Positions 40,856 through 51,800 of a DNA stretch of 64,000 nucleotides are shown one piece after another. The DNA is taken from NCBI GenBank assembly GCA_030248215.1, contig JASANG010003973.1:62001-126000 (forward strand). The letters run 5' to 3'. Within the stretch, counting starts at the first letter, position 1. The number at the start of each line of letters is the position of its first letter. The translations under genes were made by a program, and so were the position numbers. This stretch comes from Enoplolaimus lenunculus (Eukaryota > Nematoda > Enoplea > Enoplida > Thoracostomopsidae). A model generated the notes under the pieces. It was not told the origin of the DNA. It ran no database searches and worked only from the letters and a program-made list of their open reading frames with translations.

Positions 40856-41149
40856 ACAGATAGTAGAAATAACGGAAACTGATATTGATGTATAAGTTTC
40901 AAAGATGAATACAATAACGATATGCAAAGATCACCGGGTTTTCTAAAATTTTAAACAAAAAATAGTGGATGCGTCGAAATTTTTGTCTTCGGATGAATTT
41001 TGTAATTTTTATTTCAATTTGAAAAATTGTAGCGTATCTGTAATGAAAAATTGAGAGATAAACACATGATTTTAAAATTTCGACGGTTAACAGAAACGAA
41101 CACCGATTTTTACCGGAAACAGATATCCGGATATATTTTTCATACCCTG
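40856..41149. repeat. Interspersed repeat family J, copy 2
   Basis: CAGGGTGTAAACAGATAG to CATACCCTG, with AACGGAAAC near the start and ACCGGAAACAGATAT near the end; related to 12934-13305. Confidence 0.55.
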
Positions 41150-41551
41150 TACCGATCCATGTTCGGCATATGGGAAGTTGCAGATGTTTCAATTTACCAA
41201 TACAGATATGCTGCAATTATGCGAGAATTGGTCTATGAATAGCGACCCACATTCAAAATTTTAAAAAATTTCGGTGTATCCGATATTATTTGTACAAAAT
41301 GTTGTAAAACCCGGTGAATTTTGTATTCCTCAATTTTATTGGCAACAAATAAAACATCTTTGACAATTTTATCTGTTTTCCGTTATTTTAATCTCTACTC
41401 GGTTCCATTTTTATAATACCATGTACAATCAGTAACGTATGCTAACAATTAATTTTTGGGCGTTTACAGTAGTGATCCGAATTCTAGGAAATTTGTCTTT
41501 CAGATCAAACATCTAAGTAACTTTTGACCATACAAAAAATTTAGTTTTGAT

Positions 41552-41770
41552 TACAACCGGTTGATAAAATTCCACATAAATCCGTAAGTTCAGATACATT
41601 ATCAGAGGCTGAACGTACAAAATCTTCTGCATATCAAATCTCAAATAGCGAAAATAATAGCGAATCACCTACTGTTGATAGTTTATCCATGACCAGTTTA
41701 GAGTGTGAGTCCAAACGTAAGCACACAAAAGCAGTATGCATACCACTTTGTTTACTATGCTGTTTTTAAT
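41552..41770 (+). CDS. Orphan candidate exon (open frame, no ATG at its start)
   Basis: I do not recognise this. An open frame without ATG at its start reads KIPHKSVSSDTLSEAERTKS then a Ser/Asn/Glu-rich stretch (SENNSESPTVDSLSMTSLE) to a stop at 41770. Its composition looks like a disordered region of a real protein. A splice donor (AAAC|GTAAGC) at 41716/41717 and an AG at 41592-41593 could bound an exon of 123 nt, but the acceptor has no pyrimidine tract. It lies between DHX15 and CCM2 on the plus strand. It could be one exon of a gene that also uses 44533-44626, but the phases do not join directly. Confidence 0.3.
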
Positions 41771-41811
41771 GATAAATGCGATGCATTGTTGATATGTATG
41801 AAGCGCGGAAT

Positions 41812-42028
41812 TACAAAATAAATTCCAATGAGTTAATTAATCAACTCAGACCGAAAGTTAATTATTTCCGAGTTAATAACAGCAAACATTAACTAACTCT
41901 GAGTTAAGTTGATTCTCACTCTGAGTCGAGTTGATTCCGAGAAATTTGATTAATTAAAACAGAATGATTTATATCAACTCAGAATTATGAGTTCTGATAG
42001 TCCTAACTCAGATTGAGTGATTCAACTC
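41812..42028. mobile_element. MITE family D copy (D8), right end lost
   Basis: ACAAAATAAATTCCAATGAG start, then GAGTTGATT/CAACTCAG words; stops at CAACTCC, about 10 bp before MITE B8. Confidence 0.65.
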
Positions 42029-42039
42029 CCCATTTTTGT

Positions 42040-42243
42040 TAGGATTACTTTTAGGAGCGTAACAGGTGATTAAGCGTATTCCTAAGCTTAAGCGTAAGCC
42101 TAAGCGTTGCAAAACTGTGTTCCTTAGCCTAAGCGTTGCAAAACTGTGTTCCTAAGCCTAAGAAAAAATATTAATCTAGAATCTAAAACTACTATTTTAT
42201 AGACCCACAAGAAACCTGGACGCCCTTCAAAGTAACATGGGCC
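42040..42243. mobile_element. MITE family B copy (B8)
   Basis: GGATTACTTTTAGGAGCG start (terminal bases decayed) to AAAGTAACATGGGCC; hexamer core with a repeated GCGTTGCAAAACTGTGTTCC segment. Confidence 0.75.
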
Positions 42244-42594
42244 GTGTTTTTATGCATTCGGGGCCGAGGCCAGCACGTTTTTGCCGGGCCTAAGCGGGGC
42301 CAGTTTTTATACACGATTCTTAATTGACTGGCATGAAAAACAATCCAAGCACGCTCGGTTCTCGTTTTAAAAATATGAAAATCAAAAACACATTTACTAC
42401 ACATGGTATTTTTTAATTTCACATGGTTTGCTGTACACGGTACACTATAGATTTATCCTGTTAGCCACCATATACGCATTACGTATATAGTACTCATGTT
42501 GATAGTTATCTTTACGTATTCTAACTTGGCCCCGGCTGGTACTGCTCCCAGCCCCGGTAAAAATCCTGACCCTTGGGCAACTCTGGTCTATACA
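42244..42594. repeat. Interspersed repeat family L, copy 2
   Basis: GGGGCCGAGGCCAGCACG start, then the family-L body (TTAATTGACTGGCATGAAAA, GGTTTGCTGTACACGG), ending CCTTGGGCAACTCTG. Complementary GGCC-rich ends suggest a hAT-type element. Confidence 0.55.
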
Positions 42595-42892
42595 AGAACT
42601 GGTCCTTTGGTTTATTAAGGCCAGGTCACGTACTTTTGCTATCATTCACTGCAATCGTTGTGCTTTCACATGAAGATGATAAAGGTGCTTGCTGATCTGC
42701 AGACGTTGTGCTTTCGCATGAAGATAATAAAGGTGGTTGTTGATAGTCATTACCTTCGTTTACATTATTTCTGAACCCATAACATTTCACCGCTCGATTA
42801 TTTTGCTTTTGTCTTGCTGGAAGTATCTGGCTGCAGTTAGCATTTGTTTCGCTAAACCGTGCTGCGCCTGACAGAACTTTTTCCTGGCACTA

Positions 42893-45800
42893 CTACTGTT
42901 TAGTTGTTGCTGTAACTTTCTCTCTTTCTTGTTCAGTAAGAGCACTGCCTTGAACAAACTCATTTCTGGTTGAAATATGATGTGATGATAATGCCTCGAC
43001 AACTACACGAGAAGCATCTTTCTTTATCGGTGGTGTCGTTATCTTTTTGTCGTAAGCTTCAACTGTGGCGTCACCAAATTTAACTGTTGAAGTTACACTG
43101 ACAAGCGAGTTTGCGCCACTTGCAAAACGTCTACGAAAAAAAGAATGTTCGGTATCATAAACACTACGAGCTGTCTGTCAATGTCGCTTCAGTTAATACA
43201 CCAAACTATTACACAAATTTTGTAGTGAATACGGAAAAAAACTGACGTAATGCAATAGTTGCAGAGTAGTTTCGTAAAAAATGATAAAGGTATCGAAAAG
43301 CGAACTCTGTACTATCTGACAAAACGGCATAGTTTCACAACGTAAATTTTTTTAATCATCTAAAAATCATATCTCGCAGATGTGCGTGAAACATACAAAA
43401 CTGTAGGCTTAAAACCAGCTACTAAGGTGGGTCAGACAAGACTGGCCCTACGAAAACCTCGGACGACTTTTGATAAACACTACTACAAAATTCAGAAACA
43501 ACACTGCAAGGCGATGTTACGCTAAAACTCACATATCAGATGCAGGACTTTTGCTAGGCATGCTTCCATGTGCATTTTCGGATATCCCAGCCTGTTCCAG
43601 AAAATATTCGAAATATGTATCATCACCACGCATAAATGGACGCATACCTGAAAAAAACAAACTTCCAGTTTCATGCCAGTTCCGATGTGCTTCAGCGAAA
43701 TTTTATGGGGGGAGCAGATTGGGACTTTCCTAAAGAACATCGCGTTGCCTCCTACCCCCCACCACACCTGTGCTGTCCCTACTCAGACCATCTCACAGTT
43801 GATATTCCCCATTTACTTACTCCTGTAAACGCAAAAATTATATAAAATTTGCAGATGTTTAGAGTACAATTTACATCAGTTTTTAACGTAGCGTATGAAT
43901 TATAGGTCAAGACAGGGATTTGCACTGTAAATTTTAGTCTGTCAATACGTACTAAATAACAGCTAAACCGACGGCACGACGATCATAGTGCGGGGTGTGG
44001 TTAATTTCCTTACCCTTCAAAGTATAATACTAGTTGAAATATTTGAGTCGCATAATTACTAGCGATGTGCTGATTAATAGGCATCGGCAATATCGACACT
44101 TTTCGTGAGTATCGGCATCGGCACTGCAAAAAAATTGCCGATTCTTTTTGCACGTAACAATCAGTTGGAATGTTATCAATTTCATTTATGGGCGCATACC
44201 ATTGTGTCTGCTAGAGAAAATTGTTATCTCTCTTGCGTTTTTGTTTGAAAACAAAATTGAAATTAACCGTTCTTATAAAATTATAATCGTTTATGATGGT
44301 TAGAGTTTAAGCCTTCATATAATAATGTAATGTAGAATAATTCTATCTGTTTATTAAGCATGGTTTACTAAAGTTGGAATCGGCATCGGTTCGGCATCGG
44401 AAAAATTTCAAAATAAGTATCGGCATAGGTATCGGCATCGGCAAAAATTTTGGTATCGGCACATCCCTAATAATTACTATCTGTTTTTACTGAATTAGAC
44501 TTTTTAGTTTGAATTTTTGATTTTTACTGCAGCGAATCAAAAATTGCACAACTTTTGCTGGATATTAATAAACCGGATCCGGATTCGGATATGCGGCCGC
44601 ATCATGTTTATCCCCATCATACATAGTCCCTAACTGTTGGGCTTTCCGTAGAGGACCCAACACTGCCAGCCCCCACCCTTTGGTCTTCTCTCAAATTGAT
44701 GCCCTCGCCATTTTTTCAGATTGGGAGACATCAAGATTCGAAATCGTCCTTACTGTAAAACATACTTATGTATAGTCTAAATACATTAATAGGACAACAA
44801 ACTAGTCAAAGCTGCACAGGAACTAAAACATGTTTTTGGCATTACAGCAGTAGCAATACGTGTATATGCTAAATATTACCTGATATCATATTGCTAACAA
44901 GTCATGGCCTCAAAGACCAATCTCAGGTCACTGAGAGTCCAAAAAGTAAACAGATTGGCTTTTCAGTATTTGTGGAAAGGAGGTATGGAGAACAGACATT
45001 TTACCCAGTCCTTTTGGTGTATAAGTCCCATTCGATATACGACAGTCTTAATGTAAACCTCGGAATAAATTTTTTACTGCAACATTACCATATCTGTGTC
45101 AGCTACTCTGGTTTTTAGAATTCAGAATGGTTCAGGAAGTAATAAAACCGTTTCAACGGGTTTCAGCAGTGGAGGAAACCGTACTGTGGTTTATGGCAAT
45201 TCTGGTCGTCATAGCGAAGTTAAAATACATTATTTTTATCAAACTTTTGTCAACTTTTAAGCTTTTCTTTTCCACCTCTTTATATGAATTTTTCAGATTC
45301 TTCGGACAATGGTGCTATTTGTAATTAATTGTTTAGTAGAACATCAATATATTACTACGCTATGTACAATGTTTAATTATTATTTTTTCAAAGGATGAAT
45401 TACAGTTTTCCGGTTTATCTATAACTAACATAGAAAACTTGCGTCTGGCTACCCAAATTTCGTGTGCTCGTTCGGTGTGTTTTAGGTGTTTAGATGTAGC
45501 GATTAGATTTGTTACGAGATTAACAACTTATTTTGAAACTAGCAAACTTTTTCCCTTGTATTAAAACAAAAGTCATTGCGGCGCATGTTATTTGCTAAAT
45601 TGAACATAAAGTTTTCCTGCCTAGGTCTTATAACTCATTCAGTCTAGTTTCTTGTATGCTAAATTGGCGAAATATTTGCCCCCTGCCTCAAACCAGGGTT
45701 TTGGTATGGTCTATAGTGAGCGAATCTGCAAGTAATGCTTCAATGGACGGCCGCACAGATGCCCGAGAACAGGTCACAACATCAGCTTTATAAGGAGCTG

Positions 45801-48800
45801 TAGAAAATTATCATAGGGGTAGTTTTGCCGCCTTCGATGGAAACAGATTTGCTTTTAATTCAAAGTTCCAGCGGAATATACGAACATAAACTTTGAACAA
45901 ACATACATAATTATCTGCTACACACATGCATACCAAAACCAGAGCTTAACTCGAGCTCGTGCAAAAGTAAATGTTTATTGAACTACGATCCACTGTTAGC
46001 TCGGATTTTTCATTTAATATTTCAGTGGCAATGCAACTGCACTCGCAGCGAGGCGTTATATGTGTCCCTTGTAAAAACCAGCTTCATGATATTCAACACC
46101 ACAAACATGGATATCCGGTACCCGATAGGTTTATTTCAGATACGGTAACCGGATACAGATACTGGTGTTTTGCCGGATACAAAACTGGAACCAGATAATC
46201 CTTGTTGTGTCTTTGTGAAAAATTACAGCCTTTAATTTACTATTTATAGCAACTTACAAAACGTTCTTAACTATCTAGAACACATGATTCGTTGAAGATT
46301 ACAGTAAGCGAAAAACAGAGTCACCGCCCGAGGGCGGTGACAAAAAACGAACAAATCAGCACTAAGATTATTACATGTGAATAGACAAAATTGCCCCCCA
46401 AATTGAACCTTGGGTATTGCCTTCCCCCACTGTTGTGTTGCACCCCTGTTTTCCGCTACGTGCAACCTAGGGGTAAGTCCCTTCACGCAAAAATGGGAAC
46501 AGGAAGATGCCAGGACAGGGAAAAAGTTTCTCTTACTACTTTTAAGGAAATTCTAGCACACATCTGTTCTACAGTAAAGGTTTATTAATTTTTACGAATC
46601 TTAATATATAAAGCGTAACTGTTTTTCAGAATTGCCTATTTAAATTCGAGCGTTTGAAAACCCATACTATCAACTTAACTTACGTGCTAGCAGATGTTTT
46701 CTATTAGGACCATATAGTTCCAGAACTTTCTGGCAAAATTCAGCTAATGGAACATTTCCGCTGCGCCATCTTTTCAGCAGTAATGCAAACTGCGAATTTT
46801 CATCAGGAGTCAATAACGTTTGAAGCTATAAATAACTGTAACACAGTCAAATTAAGTTAAACCGCAGGCAACATTGTAGCTAATTGTAATAGAAAATTAT
46901 TGACAGGTGAGCTGCCTTAAAAAGCTGAACAAGGACAATGACCTTTTCTGAATTTTTGCTATAACGAAAACCTACCGGTGCCAGCTAATTAAATTTTTAG
47001 CCACAAGCGTTTATCCATCACGAATTATTCCGCTGAATTTTTCACATAATGTTTTAATGATTCCAGATGTATATATGTTTGTTTTAGCCAGAGCAAAAAT
47101 GAATAAAATTAGGGATGCACCGATACCAAAACTTTACCGATGCCGATACCAATCCTTATTTTGAAATTTTGCCCATGCCGAACCGATGCCGATACCAAGT
47201 TTAGTACAAAATGCCTAAGAAAGGATACTACATTTCATCATGATATGAAGACTTAAGCCCTAACCATCTTAAACGGTTACAATTTTTAAAGAATGGTTCA
47301 TTTCAATTCATTTTTCGAAACAAACGTGAGAGATAAGTTTTTCTGACCAATCACACTGATATGCGTCCAGAAATAAAACTGATAGCATTTCAACTGAGTG
47401 TTAAATGCAAAAAGTATCGGCAAAAAACGGCAAATTTTTTACAGTGCCGATGCCGATACTCACGAAAAGCGCCGATTATTACCGATGTCGATGTCGATTA
47501 ATCGGCACATTCCTAAATAAAATAAAACCAACTAAACACGGAAAACATACCATAATCATGTACTCTTGTATTAAATCCATATCGTTTGGCGAACAGTGAT
47601 CTACCTCTGACAATCCTGTAGATGACTGTGGTGGCAATCGACTGGGTTGAATTCTATTTACATCGGTGCGTGATCCAGAAATGCTTAAAATAAAGTGACG
47701 CCTTATCAAATTTTGTAATGCAATAAGCATTAAGACAAATATTAAACATTAAAGTACACTAAAATATTACGCGGTATCAAACAAATGAAAATAGGAAATT
47801 TGACGCGCAACACTGCTAATATCTTAGCTTTTTAATTCTCAAAAAATTTTCATATAACTACTCAAATTAAAATTTTTGTTGATTCTTTTGTGCATCTTAT
47901 TGTCGACCATTAATAATTTCAGTTTCATTGTAGGGATACTACTGGATCCGTGAATCCGCTAAGCTGGAAATGCAACATGAGAAAAGCCCGGAGGACGTTG
48001 AATTTTAGAGCGTCCGGTTTAAATTCAAATCTATGAGTTTGATGGAAGAGCGCAGGCGGTTGAAAGGGCTAAATAGCGTTGAATCAAACTTAGTAGTTTG
48101 ATCACCAAGGCCTATTACAATCTCCGCTGGACTCTATTGGCTGGAATACAAAATTTGCGAAAATAGCTCTTAATATTTTGCATATTAAGCCCATCATTGT
48201 TAGGTAGTCGTTTGTGTTTCTTGTTTTCGGATACAATGGTGTCGTTGAGTGTGCTTAATCAGTGCTGTTTTGAAGTTTTCGTTGTATACGTGTTTTCGTG
48301 TTTAGGAATGTCAACAAATATCTGGTTATTGAACTGAGCTATCCTTGGACTGGATGTGTATTGTGTGGGAAGTTGTGTGTTAATGGAGATTGGCTGGGAA
48401 TTTATTTTTATTAAGGCAATTGCTTTATACGTTGTAGTATAGGCGGATTTTGTTTTAGGAAATAGCACTCACGCATAGTAGGCAGGTGCAAGCTTCGTAC
48501 GGGCTTCCCCTGTGCGGGTTCGTCAGAATTTCTAACTCAATGTGTTGGTTTGCTTGGGCCCCTACGATCCGAAATTTATACTACGCTGTTTGAGTTGGGT
48601 TAGACTCCGGTTGGTCTAGCTCGACTCAACCGGGTTTTAGCCCAATCGCATAAAGGTAGGTAAAACATAACGGTAAAAAATAAACTAGTCACTTATAATA
48701 TTGCAGTGATTATCACATAACGCTGAAATAAATCCCGTGTTAGCACGATGAGACGTCTTCTGCCCCAGAAACGACACCCGTTTCCCTGAAAATTGCGGTA

Positions 48801-51800
48801 AAACTGAATCCGCCAGCGGCAGAACTCCACACAGCAACGGCGGAAGCCGGCTGGTAGGCAGCGGCTCCACCGGCTAAAGAAAAGGTCGAAGCTTGGGGAG
48901 TGGAATTGAGTCAGGCAGCGGAGAAGGCGAACAAATAAGACATCGGGTTTTCTACTAATGAAATAGGTTTCGGATTCATAAATGTGTACAGTATTCGCTA
49001 TAAATTTTTGCACGTTTCTATTAATAAATTGAAAGTGTCCGATTTCACAATGGAATCAGAGCGCATAGTTTCCGGGAGGCCTCTCCAATTTTTGTTTTAG
49101 TTATTTGCTGTGATTGTTATTTTTACCGTTGTTAGTATCGACTTGCAATGCACTGAACCCCACTGGATGACGACGTTTTTGTTATGCTCAACCTGGAAGA
49201 ACTCTGCACCTAGGCAAAGTTATTCCAGGTTGACCGTTTGTTGTTACCGGCCCGACTCGTGCATGGAAATTCTTTGTTCCTTTTGTCTTCTTCTTCTTCT
49301 TCTATTTTTTCGGGTATGCCGGTGATTTTTCGATCAATGCACATGCACAATTTTCTACGGTTCTAGAAATGGACGGTGTGGGTTCCCGATTTTTCTTTTT
49401 CTTATTTGTCCAACACCTTTTTACCAAAAATTTGTTTTTTCCGCACTTCGGTATTTTTCCTGCCCACCGGATGGTAGAGGTAATAGCCCGCCACGGTGGT
49501 CAGAAGTGTTATCCAGGGGCTATGGGCTAGAATATGAGTCTCCTAGCCTCGAACTGTTTTGCTGAAAGAATTTGGTGGCCTGGTGTATTAGCCCGCTTGG
49601 TAGCCGTCTGGAATTAACGAATTGTTCCCTTAAAGCGATTTTGGGTTCGGTGGTAATAGCTACGCTATGTGTGCAGAGTACTACGAGTCTGGGATGGATA
49701 ATCCCATCCTGTACAGTGTACCTAATTGACCGTAGTAGCATAACTAGATACTGTAGCCGACTTCGATCCAACATAAGTGGTACCCGCCAAGGATGAATGA
49801 CAGACTTTAGTCCAGGGTAACCAACCTTAGTAACGTAAAGTTCACAGTTTTATGCTGTGCTCCCATGCCTGGTGCGCCATAGGTAAATATATCGCAAACA
49901 ATTTGCGATGCAAGTTCTCTGCCTCGATTTACAGTTTATCGACGGTAAAACTGATGTTAATTATACTTCAAAATGTCGAAATTGCTAACAATTTTTGTTT
50001 GTGCAGGGTGGTGGGGAAAATGGGGAGGGATCGGACTCGAGTGAGTTCGAATGTGAGCGAGGTTATTCTCCTTAGAGTAGTAACCCGAGCCAAATATGTG
50101 CGGTCTCGGTCCCAACTAAAGAGACTGAGCCTTCTGGGACTAAACGAGAACTTTTTTCTCTGGTCTCGGTTTGAAACCTAAAGAGACTCAGAGAAGCGAG
50201 ACCGAGATCAGCTAAAAACTGAACCTTGTCGAGACCAAGGCCGCACATCCCTGACCAGCGTTTCTGGAAAACCCCTTTAAAATTGATCCTGGTTTCATAT
50301 TGCCATAATGATAACGAATGCAACTTTTAAAAATGTCTGCAGGTAATAATGTTGTTTGCAGTAAATATAACATGCATCTAACACAGTCTAATTTAATAAT
50401 AAATTTAAGCCCACAAGATCACATTAACTTACAATGACGGCCCTTCCAAAGTTCCATAAGTACGGCCAGCTGATGATGCAGATGACACTAAAACAATGAT
50501 TTGTGAGGAAAAGATACGGTGTGCATAAGAGTTGCGCTTAAGGGCCAGGATTTGTGTTGTGCCGGTACCAACCGGTTCCAAGTCAGAACACGTAAAGATA
50601 TATGGTGGTTAACATTGAGAATGTACACAATCTACATATTGTGTAGTGTGTACAGCAAACCGTGTGCCAATAAAAATACCGTGTACAGCAATTTCTCGTG
50701 ATTTTTATATTTTCTGAAACGAGAACCGAGCATGATAGTATTGTTTTTCATGCAAGTCAATTAAGAATCGTATATAAAACGTGGCCCAGGCAGATAACGC
50801 GCTAGCGCAGAGGCATCTCTACTGTGCGTAACGTCATCCCATTCTTGGCTGCAAAATCAAAATCAGAAATAAATTCACTTTTTCTGATGTGTTCCAAAAC
50901 GTCGGGAACTTGCGTGTGTAAATTTTACAATTTGGAACTTACTATCTGGGGCATTCATAAAATTTATATCTGACGTTGCGCCTTCAGTAACTCGTTTGTC
51001 CAAATATTGGCTAGCTGCATCAGAAAACACCAGCTGGAAGCAGTATTCAAGCAAGTTGCAAATCTCGGCGGCAAGTTCCTAAATCAAAATTACACAATTT
51101 GTTTAATGATATAACAACCAATGGTGGGCGGTCTCGGTCAAAAACGCGAGACCGAGACCAAACCTGCCGAAACCGAGACTTTTGGTCTCGGTCTCGGTCA
51201 ATTTGTAACCGTTACCGAAAATAAGATTTTTTAACAAATTTTTGAATATTTCCATCTGCTCAGAATTGCCGTTCCATACAATTAAACTAATAAATCGCCG
51301 ACAACCTGTATTTTTAAAATTTTTACTTTATGTTTCACTTGGTTTCTGTCCCAATACCCTTCAGCAGGCTCGGGACAAACCGCACTGTCTCAAAATACCC
51401 TCGATGCAACCCTAATTAACACGATGCCTTAAATGTCTTAAACGCGAAAATGCACATATTTGTGCTTTGTATATTTGTGCTTTGTCAAAATAAAATCAAA
51501 TGGGTTTAGGTTTCTTTCACAAATAGAATTTTGGGTAACTGGTGGGGTCATTCTGTTTCTCAAACCGCTGTATACGTAACCAGGTAGCCGTTCTATACAA
51601 TCGTTCGTTGTCTGTGTTGGTAGGCGAAATGCGCAAGTACTTCCGGGCTAAAGCTGCGATCGAAGGAAAATTTTTGTGATTACTTATCGCTTATACACCT
51701 CTTTGATTTCGATTTGCAAACCACCGAGACTGAAACAAGCTAGACTGAGATCAGCCAAATCCCGAGTAGATCTGAACTGCACAAAGCAAACAACAACCAA

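Noticed and set aside
42787-43002. 71-codon coiled-coil-like ORF
   Set aside because: It is another frame of the last CCM2 exon, whose own frame joins in phase to the exon before.
48685-49013. GC-rich Arg/Cys-rich ORFs
   Set aside because: Frames overlap on the same strand without motifs, splice context or conserved words.
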